Both the position numbers and the translations under genes were made by a program. Shown piece by piece: positions 26,689 to 34,691 of a stretch of DNA of 64,000 nucleotides. Source of the DNA: Acidobacteriota bacterium (GTDB taxonomy: Bacteria > Acidobacteriota > Holophagae > Acanthopleuribacterales > Acanthopleuribacteraceae); the NCBI GenBank assembly GCA_030066195.1, contig JASJCB010000042.1:31792-95791 (forward strand), read 5' to 3'. Each line of letters opens with the position of its first letter. Within the stretch, counting starts at the first letter, position 1. Under the pieces are notes generated by a model. The model was given only the letters and a program-made list of their open reading frames with translations, was not told where the DNA came from and did not search any database.

Positions 26689-27231
26689 TTGCTTGACTGG
26701 ATCACCAGGAGAATTGGAAAAATGACGAATCGTACCTCTTCTAACCGGCCATCTTCCCAGAAAAATAAGCACCCTTTCCAGGTGAGAATACCGCTCCAAA
26801 GTGGCGGTGCATCTGTATTTCTTTTCGTTTTTTCCCTTTTGGATACACTCCGCCCGGAACCTATTCAGACGGCAGGTATTGAGAATCCAGTGATGGTGAA
26901 ATCGTCGGCTCTTTTTCTCAGCGGCCGGGGTGAGCCTTTAACTCGCTCAGGAATCACCTACATCGTGAAGAAATACGCGGGCCTGGCGGGACATCGGTGC
27001 CACACAATCCAATCTAAATCAGTCAGCCCTCATACCATTCGGCATTCCATTGCCATGACCTTGATCCGTTCCGGCCAGGAAATCTATATGATCCAGGACT
27101 TCCTTGGTCACGCCGACATCAACACCACTCATACTTACTTCGAAATCGACATGGATATGAAACGAAAGGTTCTCGAAAAATCGTCCCCGCAAGATAGGAA
27201 ACAGAAACCGCCAAGATGGAAGAAGCCGTAA
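26689..27231 (+). pseudogene. Truncated tyrosine recombinase/integrase
   Basis: The second half of the frame is the C-terminal catalytic part of a phage-integrase-family recombinase. SPHTIRHSIAMTLIRSG gives the HxxR box, FLGHADINTTHTYFEID the histidine and the nucleophilic tyrosine, and GEPLTRSGITYIVKKYAG lies just before. The first catalytic arginine and the whole DNA-binding N-terminal domain are missing, and the first ~65 codons do not look like integrase. It is a dead remnant of a mobile element, similar to recombinases encoded in multi-gene transposons. Confidence 0.7.
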
Positions 27232-28473
27232 GGTATTGGCTTTCTTGGAAAGCCAGACAAAGGGAGGTTTGGCACCTGCCGCCCCATCATGATGATTTCC
27301 GATTATGTGAAGAAAATACGACGAACTTACAATGTTTACAGGGAGAAACGTAGGTCTTCTCACATAATCCTTGTCAGACCATAACCCGAATACTCGTCCG
27401 GTCGAAGGGTTTTTGGGAAACGACCCTCTTTGAATTTTGTTGATCGTGGATGCTCATTGTATGTGCTTATCTACCCCCGCCCCAGCGCCGTGCCCGACAT
27501 AACCACCGCCCCGGCCGAACTAAATAGCAAAGTAACAACCGGAGTCAACGCAACCGGGCAACGGAAAAAACACCCGGCGATGGTACCGGACACAATTTCT
27601 GATTTCTTCACCAATTTCCATGGATGCTTACCCTTAGGCACGTTACCTTTTCAACAAAGCCACCTCAATTAGTTGTTTAATTCACAAAAAGGTCAAAATT
27701 CATCACTTTTTTGCTCAAAAACCCTCTTGAATCGGCGTCATAGGGTTTTTTGCCCGGGAACGAGACCGGTTGACACTCGTCGGAACGGTTCCGTTCCCGG
27801 GAACAGGACCGTGTTCGGAGTCGGAGACCGGTTCCGTTCCCGAGATTGGTTATACCTGAACGATGCGAAGTCGGTTCCAATCCCGGAAAAGTACCCAACG
27901 AACCATCAACCCGGGTTGTTTTTTGCGAAAATGTGTTCGAGGTTCTCGGCCAGGGAGATTTCGAATCAGGGCCGAAGTTGTGAAATCGGCAGTATACGAC
28001 GCCAATTTCGAGGAAAGATAGGAGTTCTTGAGTTCCAAGCGTCCGTTTCTTGAGCCTAAAACTCCTTTTTTATATATGAAAAATCCGATTCCCGGCCGTC
28101 GTATTGTATTTTCCTTTTTGACAATACTGCTGCCCGAGAACGTTGCCCTGTTTCGTTTCCACCCCGGTTCCGTCGCCGGGAATGGAACCGACGTGAACGG
28201 TCGCGACAATGACGGACCATGTCTGCCGTGACGGATGGTCAAACTACAAAGGATAAGAGAGCCTTTCTGCACCAGGTTGCCGGTTCGGTTACCTCAATCA
28301 CATCACCCGCATTCGCGGCATCCAACGCGTCCCTGATAGTCGTTGTAAGGGCCTGCCGGCCGAATGGATCTCATCACGACTTCGGCGCGTTCCTGAAAAA
28401 AAGTCAACGTCTGCTTTGGATATCGGGGGATTTGTATTAGAATGCAGAGTTTTGTTTAGAGGAGGTGTTGCCC
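27232..28473. other. 1.2-kb non-coding stretch
   Basis: No convincing gene is visible on either strand. The open frames present lack ribosome sites and protein-like composition. The notable content is the 43-bp-period array at 27753-27924. The stretch lies between a recombinase remnant and a housekeeping gene and is probably decayed mobile DNA. The ribosome site of the isocitrate dehydrogenase gene (GGAGG, 28461-28465) ends it. Confidence 0.45.
27753..27924. repeat. Intergenic array, 43-bp period, with GTTCCCGGGAAC core
   Basis: Four units begin CCCG at 27753, 27796, 27839 and 27882, exactly 43 bp apart. The first three end in GGTTCC(G/A)(T/A)T. GGTTCCGTTCCCG at 27787 recurs 43 bp later at 27830. 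The junction of units 1 and 2 forms the perfect palindrome GTTCCCGGGAAC (27793-27804). Units 3 and 4 are more diverged. Confidence 0.55.
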
Positions 28474-29478
28474 ATGACGAAAGTCGTACTCATTCCGGGG
28501 GACGGCATCGGTCCCGAAATTACCGCCGGGGTTACCCGGGTTCTCGAAAAAGCCGGAGCCGGCATAGAGTGGGTAGAGGCGGCAGGTGGTTTGGGCGCCT
28601 ACGAAGAATTCGGCGATCCCCTGCCCGAGGAAACCATCGACAAGATCAAGGAACACCGTATTGCCTTGAAAGGACCCCTGACCACGCCGGTCGGCGGCGG
28701 ATTTCGTTCCGTGAACGTGCGTTTGAGACAAATTTTCAAGCTATACAGCAACATTCGCCCGGCCAAAACCATCCCGGGCCTGTTCAACAAGTGCGGTGAT
28801 GTGGACCTCGTGCTGTTCCGCGAGAACACACAGGGCCTGTACAGCGGCTTGGAACAATGGGGCGACGAGGCTCAAAGTCGCGCCGAAAGCGTTGCGGTGG
28901 TCACTCGCGAGGCATCCGAAAAGATTGTACGCGCGGCTTTCGACTACGCCGTTCACCACGATCGCGACAAGGTGACCCTGGTGCACAAGGCCAACATCCT
29001 CAAGCTGAGCAGCGGCCTGTTTCTGAAGGTAGGCGAGGATGTTGCCAAAGATTATCCAAAAGTTGGTTTTGAAAACATCATTGTGGACAATATGGCCATG
29101 CAAATGGTGATGAATCCGCAACGTTTCGGCGTAGTGGTCACCACCAACCTCTTCGGCGACATCCTCTCGGACCTGGCTTCCGGCCTGGTGGGCGGTCTCG
29201 GGCTTACCGGTTCCGCCAACATCGGCGAGAACTACGCCATCTTCGAAGCGGTTCACGGTTCGGCGCCCGATATTGCGGGTCAGAATAAGGCCAACCCCAC
29301 GGCTCTGCTGTTCTCCGCGTTGATGCTGTTGGACTATCTGGGTAAACCCGATCTGGCCGAACACATCCGCGGCGCCATTCTGGCCGCTCTTGCCGACGAA
29401 AACACGCGCACCGGCGATGTGGGCGGCAAAGGTTCTACGACAACCTTTACCGAAGCCATCTGCGCCCACCTGGACTGA
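28474..29478 (+). CDS. NAD-dependent isocitrate dehydrogenase family protein
   Basis: The 334-aa product is a beta-decarboxylating dehydrogenase of the isocitrate/isopropylmalate family. Visible are the N-terminal LIPGDGIGPEIT, the substrate loop FRSVNVRLRQIFKLYSNIRP, ENTQGLYSGLE, the catalytic-lysine segment VTLVHKANILKLSSGLF, and NLFGDILSDL with GSANIG. The NAD-type HGSAPDIAGQNKANPTA is near the end. YSGLE with HKANILK favours short, NAD-linked isocitrate dehydrogenase of the citric-acid cycle over isopropylmalate dehydrogenase; homoisocitrate is less likely. GGAGG lies eight bases before the ATG. Confidence 0.85.
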   Translation: MTKVVLIPGDGIGPEITAGVTRVLEKAGAGIEWVEAAGGLGAYEEFGDPLPEETIDKIKEHRIALKGPLTTPVGGGFRSVNVRLRQIFKLYSNIRPAKTIPGLFNKCGDVDLVLFRENTQGLYSGLEQWGDEAQSRAESVAVVTREASEKIVRAAFDYAVHHDRDKVTLVHKANILKLSSGLFLKVGEDVAKDYPKVGFENIIVDNMAMQMVMNPQRFGVVVTTNLFGDILSDLASGLVGGLGLTGSANIGENYAIFEAVHGSAPDIAGQNKANPTALLFSALMLLDYLGKPDLAEHIRGAILAALADENTRTGDVGGKGSTTTFTEAICAHLD

Positions 29479-29500
29479 ATAGCGACGAAACTCGATTGAA

Positions 29501-29534
29501 GCCGGGCCGCCCCTCGACGGGCAATCGGCCCGGC
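29501..29534. terminator. Hairpin between convergent genes
   Basis: GCCGGGCCG (29501-29509) pairs perfectly with CGGCCCGGC (29526-29534). It lies between the convergent stops at 29478 and 29549. There is no T-run, so termination strength is uncertain. Confidence 0.6.
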
Positions 29535-29548
29535 GCCGGTCGAACGGG

Positions 29549-30496
29549 TTAAAGGGTTTGCTCCAAGTCTCCCGCGGGCGTGTATTCGTGGTAGTCCCCG
29601 TTCTGGTAGTACCAGATGCAATTGCGATTGCCACGCTTGGCCTTGTACAGCGCCTGGTCGGCTATTTGGATCAACATTTCGCGGGTGGTCACCATTTGCT
29701 CGTCCAGCATGGCCGCGCCGAAGCTGGCGGAAACAAAACCCATGGGCTGTTTGTGACCGAACTCGAAGTCGGTATTGGCAATAGCGGCGCGCACCCGTTC
29801 GGCTACCTGTAGGCAGGTCCACAGATTAGCGCCGGGGAATACCATGATGAACTCTTCCCCGCCGTATCGAGCCGCGTAGTCGATTTTACGGACCGATTTA
29901 TCCAGGATTTCGGCAATTTTGCGCAAGACCTTGTCACCGGCCGGGTGACCGTTGGTGTCGTTATAGTGCTTGAAATTGTCCAGGTCCAGCAGCACCAGGG
30001 ACAAGTCCTCACCGTTCTCGCTGAGCAGGGCAATATCCTCTTCCAACTGTCGCTGGATATAGGCGTGGTTGTAAAGCTGGGTCAGTCCGTCGATGACGGC
30101 GCTGGTTTTCAGCATGTCCATGCGGTGCCGCAGACTTACCTTATAGGTAAGTTGGTGCAGCACCATCACATTCAGGGGTTCGCCGATGTTGGGGGTAATA
30201 AAGCCGAAGCAACGACGCAAATTCTCCAAACCCAGAGGGTTCACCTTACCGGGTTCGGCAATGAGAATGATTTCGACCTGTTTGTCCAAGGAACACAGGT
30301 TGGCAATAACCTCGGCGCCGTTGATGTCCGAGTCATCGGCCAGGTCCACGAAAACGGCCTGAATATCCTCCTGGAGCACCTTGAAGAAGGCGGCCTCCGG
30401 CGTGCCGGCAAGGCTTATGGTTGTCTGGGACCGGCTAAGCGCCTTGTTTAGAGCCTCAGCACGGCCTCTTTCCCTACCCAGGTAAAGGAATTTCAT
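29549..30496 (-). CDS. Diguanylate cyclase with receiver-like N-terminal domain
   Basis: The 315-aa product makes cyclic di-GMP from two GTP. The C-terminal domain has the active-site motif GGEEF preceded by an inhibitory-site RxxD (RKID, five residues before it), along with DGLTQLYNHAYIQ and LDLDNFKHYND. The N-terminal ~120 residues resemble a response-regulator receiver fold (MKFLYLGRERGRAEALNKAL, then AVFVDLADDSD with a central Asp), though key positions look degenerate. I use ATG 30496 because the receiver-like fold starts there; the frame is open to another ATG at 30589. It diverges from uppP. Confidence 0.88.
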   Translation of the reverse strand: MKFLYLGRERGRAEALNKALSRSQTTISLAGTPEAAFFKVLQEDIQAVFVDLADDSDINGAEVIANLCSLDKQVEIILIAEPGKVNPLGLENLRRCFGFITPNIGEPLNVMVLHQLTYKVSLRHRMDMLKTSAVIDGLTQLYNHAYIQRQLEEDIALLSENGEDLSLVLLDLDNFKHYNDTNGHPAGDKVLRKIAEILDKSVRKIDYAARYGGEEFIMVFPGANLWTCLQVAERVRAAIANTDFEFGHKQPMGFVSASFGAAMLDEQMVTTREMLIQIADQALYKAKRGNRNCIWYYQNGDYHEYTPAGDLEQTL

Positions 30497-30683
30497 GGTG
30501 ACAGATCCCGTCTCATTTCCGAATTCAGACTTGGGGGCCCGGCATTGAACGTATTCAGCGAACACCGCTATTTTAAATCTTTTCACCATATACTTTCCAG
30601 CCCTTTACCGGCCTATCGTGATTTAGAAAACAATAGCTGACCGGGCTCGCTTCAGTTAGAATGATGCGCTCGTGGAGGTGACC

Positions 30684-31478
30684 GTGGATATTCAGATCGC
30701 AATTCTGTTGGGGATCTTACAAGGATTAACCGAGTTCTTTCCGGTCTCGTCCTCGGGCCACCTGGCCTTGTTCGGCTCCTGGTTCGGTCTCTCCGAGCCC
30801 GATTTGACCTTCGATATTCTGGTGCATTTAGCTACCCTGCTCGCCATCCTGGTTTACTTCCGGCGAGATTGGTCCCAGTTGGCGCGCCTGATTCTGAAAC
30901 GCGAACGCGGCGACCTGCCGCCCATGGTACTGCCGCTGCTGCTGCTCTCCATGGTGCCCGCGGGGCTGGTGGCTTTATTTTTCAAGGACCAGGTGGAGTG
31001 GATGCACGCTCGGCCCGCCATGGTAGGCGTTTGCCTGCTGGTCAACGGCGTGGTTCTCCTGGCGGGGCTGAAAATGACCGAGGGCAAGATCGCCTTCAAT
31101 AGCATCACGCCGCTCATTGTCGTCGGCATGGGTTGTGCCCAGGCCCTGGCCATTCTTCCCGGCATCTCCCGATCCGGGGCGACCATCATGTGCGCGTTGA
31201 TGCTGGGCATGGGTCGACGCGACGGCGCCCGCTTCTCCTTTTTTATGGCCGTACCCGTAATCAGCGGCGCGGGTCTGCTGGCCGTCAAAGATCTTCTCGA
31301 ACAACCGGCAGCCCGTCTGGCCGAACTCTGGCCCGCCTACGGCGCCGGTTTTATCGCCGCCGCCGCCGGTGGATTCTTTGCCCTGGTGTTCCTCATGAAA
31401 CTGCTGGAGGGCCGTCGATTTTTCTATTTTGGTTTCTACTGCCTCGTGCTTGGATTGTCAGCTGTTTTATTTGGATGA
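30684..31478 (+). CDS. uppP: Undecaprenyl-diphosphatase
   Basis: The 264-aa integral membrane protein removes a phosphate from undecaprenyl diphosphate, recycling the carrier lipid for peptidoglycan. The two family motifs are clear: LQGLTEFFPVSSSGHL at the N-terminus and LPGISRSGATIMCALMLGMGR near residue 155. About eight hydrophobic segments fit BacA/UppP topology. GTG 30684 is chosen because GGAGG ends five bases before it; the outer GTG at 30672 overlaps that ribosome site. Its 3' end overlaps the convergent PLP-enzyme gene by 12 bases. Confidence 0.95.
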   Translation: MDIQIAILLGILQGLTEFFPVSSSGHLALFGSWFGLSEPDLTFDILVHLATLLAILVYFRRDWSQLARLILKRERGDLPPMVLPLLLLSMVPAGLVALFFKDQVEWMHARPAMVGVCLLVNGVVLLAGLKMTEGKIAFNSITPLIVVGMGCAQALAILPGISRSGATIMCALMLGMGRRDGARFSFFMAVPVISGAGLLAVKDLLEQPAARLAELWPAYGAGFIAAAAGGFFALVFLMKLLEGRRFFYFGFYCLVLGLSAVLFG

Positions 31479-32696
31479 ATCGGGGGTCAGGGTACTTATT
31501 GCGCCGACCCGTGCCAGGCAACCCCGCATGCGTTGCCACAGGTCTTCGATATCGGGTTCAATGCCGGCCGAGATTCGCACCATGCCTTCACTCAAGCCCA
31601 TTTCTTGCTGATCCTCCTCCGGGATCTCGGATGAGGTGCTGTGTCCGGGAGCGCTGAACAGAGTCCGCACATAACCCAGGCTGACGGCCAGCAAGCCCAC
31701 TTCGGCGCGCTGCATTTCTTCCATCAGGGCATTGGCGCGGGCGCTCGTTTCCACATCCAACACCAGCATGCCGCCGAACCCGAAACCGGGATTGGCAAGA
31801 GATGCAAACAAGTCGTGTTGGGGATGGTAGACCAGGCCGGGATAATGGACGTGAATTCCGGTCTCCGAAATACACCTGGCCAGGAAGTTGGCGTTAACCG
31901 AATGCTGTTTCATGCGCAACGGCAACGTGTACATATTCTTGCGGATGGAAGCCGAACGAAGGGAATCCAGCACCGGACCCAGCAGCATGCTGGTGCCGCG
32001 CGTGCAATCCGTCATGCTTGCGATCATCGACTTGGAGGCACAGACCGCGCCCGCCACGCAATCGGAAGCGCCGTTGATGTACTTGGTCAGGCTGTAGATC
32101 ACGACATCCGCGCCCAACCTCGCCGGGGAGAAGATGAGTGGACTGAAGGTATTGTCCACCAGAAGCTTCGCACCATAGCCGTGAGCCAGGCGGCTCAGGG
32201 CCGGGATGTCAGCCACGTTCAGGAGTGGATTGCTGAGCGATTCGGTATAGACCACACGGGTAGCGTAGGTCATGGCCCGGTCAACTTCATCCAGGTTGTT
32301 GATGTCGACGAAGCGAACCTGAATGCCGAAGCGCGGCGCCATATTATCCAGAAAGGCATAGGTACCGCCGTAAATGGTGCGGCTCGCCACGATTTCATCG
32401 CCCTCGCCGCACAGTTGCAGCAGGGTACAGGTGATCGCGGCCATGCCGGAAGCGGTTACCAGGGCGGCCTCGGTGCCTTCCATGGCGGACAGGGTACGGG
32501 CAAGGTTGCGGTTTGAGGGACTCCATAGCCGGGAGTAGAGGTAGCGTCCCTCGACCTCATGTTGAAAGACATCCTCCATGGCCTCCGCATTGGGAAACGA
32601 ATAGGTAGAGGAGTCGCTAATCGAGGGATTGACACCATCGAACTCGCCGGACACGGGATGATGGAACAGGCTGGAAGGAGAATCGTTAGTGTTCAC
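31467..32696 (-). CDS. Cys/Met-metabolism PLP-dependent enzyme (trans-sulfuration family)
   Basis: The 409-aa product belongs to the cystathionine gamma-synthase / beta- and gamma-lyase / methionine gamma-lyase family. Seen are YLYSRLWSPSNRNL, ALVTASGMAAITCTLLQL (phosphate-binding region), VVYTESLSNPLLNVADIP, LLVDNTFSPLIFSP with the cofactor aspartate, and SLTKYINGASDCVAG with the Schiff-base lysine. SEGMVRISAGIEPDIEDLW at the C-terminus fits the family. The exact reaction (synthase or lyase) cannot be read from sequence alone. The gene is monocistronic and overlaps the end of uppP by 12 bases. Confidence 0.85.
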   Translation of the reverse strand: MNTNDSPSSLFHHPVSGEFDGVNPSISDSSTYSFPNAEAMEDVFQHEVEGRYLYSRLWSPSNRNLARTLSAMEGTEAALVTASGMAAITCTLLQLCGEGDEIVASRTIYGGTYAFLDNMAPRFGIQVRFVDINNLDEVDRAMTYATRVVYTESLSNPLLNVADIPALSRLAHGYGAKLLVDNTFSPLIFSPARLGADVVIYSLTKYINGASDCVAGAVCASKSMIASMTDCTRGTSMLLGPVLDSLRSASIRKNMYTLPLRMKQHSVNANFLARCISETGIHVHYPGLVYHPQHDLFASLANPGFGFGGMLVLDVETSARANALMEEMQRAEVGLLAVSLGYVRTLFSAPGHSTSSEIPEEDQQEMGLSEGMVRISAGIEPDIEDLWQRMRGCLARVGAISTLTPDSSK

Positions 32697-32946
32697 AAGA
32701 ACCTCCCGAGATGCCGAGCCGATTTGTTAAGCTCCGACAACGGGACACCCTCCATTACTTAATATCCAACCTTTCCAGACCCATGTCAAACAAAATCTCG
32801 ACAACTGACCCGTGACTTTGATAAGTCTCCGAATTTCCTTGTAACCAAGTTGAAGTTACCCGGCGAATCTGGGCATAATCAGAAAACCCGTCCGCCTTGG
32901 ATAGGTCATTCATGCGTCTTTGGCGCCGGCAATTTCAGGAGATCCG

Positions 32947-34164
32947 GTGAAAGATTATTGTTTGAGACGAGATGAAGAAACCCGGTCCGCCCGTCTGAAC
33001 GGGGGTATGGATCACGACCGGATTTACAAGGTAATCGATCTCTTCAGCGGTGCGGGCGGCATGTCGGCGGGTTTTTCCCGCAAGATGGGACAGCCCTTTG
33101 AATCGGTTTGGGCCAACGATTTCAATGCCGACGCCGCACTCACCTACAACGCCAACTTCGACGGGCATTGCCTTCACGGCGATATCGTCAACCTTTTGGA
33201 CGACTCCGCGGTTCACATCCCCAAGGCCGATGTGGTTATCGGCGGACCGCCCTGCCAGGGCTTCAGCCTGCTGAACAAGAACCGGCTGGATGATGTCAGG
33301 AAGCAGCTCTGGCGACCCTATCTGGAAGTGGTGCGCCGGTCCGACGCCTCGATTTTCGTTATGGAGAATGTGCCGCAACTCCTGGGCTCCAGGGAATTCG
33401 AAGAGATTCAAGCGGCTGCCGAGGACTTGGGTTTCCAGTTGGCCTTCGATCACCTGCTCGCGGCCGATTACGGCGTGCCCCAGCGGCGCAAGCGCGCATT
33501 CGTCATCGGTTGTCGCTTTGCCGACCCCGCCGATGTGTTTCCGCCGCGCCGTACCCATTACAATCCCGGGGATAAGCGAGTTTCTGACGGCAGCATCTTC
33601 GATGACGGCGACTATGTGGCCTGCCCCGTCCCCTGGCTTACCGTTCGCGACGCCGTCGCCGACCTCAAACCGCCGCGGGGAACCGAACTTCGCAAGGTAT
33701 CGCCGCCCTACAATCTTCATTTCGGTCGCAGTCCCACCCGGCTCAGCATGGAACGCTATCGTACGATTCCCAAGGAGGGTATGAACCGCTTCGATCTCCA
33801 GGAACGCGCCCCCCATTTGACGCCGAAATGCTGGATCAAAAAGAAATCCGGCGGTACCGACCTGTTCGGCCGCCTTTGGTGGGACCGACCCGCGTTCACC
33901 ATCCGCACCGAATTCTTTAAACCTGAGAAGGGCCGTTACCTGCACCCTGAGCAACATCGGCCCATCACTCATCGAGAAGCCGCACGTTTCCAATCCTTCC
34001 CGGATGATTTCATCTTCAAGGGGACCAAGATGGAAATCGCGCGTCAGATCGGTAATGCGGTGCCGCCCCTGTTAGCCGCCCGCCTGGCCGATTGCGTGCG
34101 TATTCTCTTCGATGCCGCTCGGGAATTCAATCTGGAAACATTGACGGCGGCCCAACCGGCCTGA
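32947..34164 (+). CDS. DNA (cytosine-5) methyltransferase
   Basis: The 405-aa product methylates C5 of cytosine in a specific DNA site. All main motifs are present: I (VIDLFSGAGGMSAGF), IV with the catalytic cysteine (VVIGGPPCQGFSLL), VI (FVMENV), VIII (QRRKRAFVIG) and the C-terminal IX/X region (REAARFQSFPDDFIFKG, QIGNAVPPLLAARL). The target-recognition domain lies at about residues 230-310. GTG 32947 has AGGAG five bases upstream; ATG 33007 is an alternative. It is followed five bases later by a vsr gene, as with Dcm-type enzymes. No restriction gene is adjacent. Confidence 0.92.
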   Translation: MKDYCLRRDEETRSARLNGGMDHDRIYKVIDLFSGAGGMSAGFSRKMGQPFESVWANDFNADAALTYNANFDGHCLHGDIVNLLDDSAVHIPKADVVIGGPPCQGFSLLNKNRLDDVRKQLWRPYLEVVRRSDASIFVMENVPQLLGSREFEEIQAAAEDLGFQLAFDHLLAADYGVPQRRKRAFVIGCRFADPADVFPPRRTHYNPGDKRVSDGSIFDDGDYVACPVPWLTVRDAVADLKPPRGTELRKVSPPYNLHFGRSPTRLSMERYRTIPKEGMNRFDLQERAPHLTPKCWIKKKSGGTDLFGRLWWDRPAFTIRTEFFKPEKGRYLHPEQHRPITHREAARFQSFPDDFIFKGTKMEIARQIGNAVPPLLAARLADCVRILFDAAREFNLETLTAAQPA

Positions 34165-34169
34165 TCGCC

Positions 34170-34652
34170 ATGACCGATAATCTTACGCCCAAACAACGCA
34201 GCCGCAACATGTCGCGTGTCCGTTCCAAGGAGACCAGGTTGGAGGTGCGCTTGCGTTCCGACCTGCACCGTCGGGGTTTCCGCTTTCGCAAGAACGACAA
34301 GCGACTGCCGGGCACGCCCGATATCGTGCTGCCTAAATACCACGCCGTGGTTTTCATTCACGGCTGCTTCTGGCACGGCCACCCGGGCTGTAAGAAGAGT
34401 GCGCTGCCGACTACGCGCACCGAATTCTGGAGAGCCAAGATCGAAAAGAACATGGCCAGGGACCGTGAAGCCAGGACGGCTTTGGACCGGTTACACTGGC
34501 GCGTGGCGATTGTTTGGGGATGCGGTCTCAAGAACCAGGCGATCAGTAACCATACTCAGGATCGTCTGGCCCGATGGTTGGTCTCGGAGGAACCGAATCT
34601 TACCTTGCCGGAACCGGACGAGGTGAGATTCCAAGAGGGTCTCGTTCACTAG
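34170..34652 (+). CDS. vsr: Very short patch repair endonuclease (Vsr)
   Basis: The 160-aa product nicks next to T:G mismatches that arise when 5-methylcytosine deaminates, starting short-patch repair. The family pattern is complete: RSRNMSRVRSKETRLEVRLR at the N-terminus, FRKNDKRLPGTPDIVLPKY with the catalytic Asp, the zinc-binding HGCFWHGHPGCK, and the helix EFWRAKIEKNMARDR. It starts five bases after the methyltransferase stop, so the two form an operon, and the repair site should match the methylated sequence. Confidence 0.95.
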   Translation: MTDNLTPKQRSRNMSRVRSKETRLEVRLRSDLHRRGFRFRKNDKRLPGTPDIVLPKYHAVVFIHGCFWHGHPGCKKSALPTTRTEFWRAKIEKNMARDREARTALDRLHWRVAIVWGCGLKNQAISNHTQDRLARWLVSEEPNLTLPEPDEVRFQEGLVH

Positions 34653-34691
34653 TTTTTTGGGAGTATGGATGCATTTACCGAGGTTGGTTTC

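Noticed and set aside
27430..28440. Several short plus-strand frames in the 1.2-kb spacer
   Set aside because: They have no ribosome sites, no recognisable domain and composition like non-coding DNA; some run through the 43-bp array.
28474..29478. Isopropylmalate dehydrogenase
   Set aside because: The substrate-region motifs and the absence of leuA/C/D neighbours favour isocitrate dehydrogenase, though the families are close.
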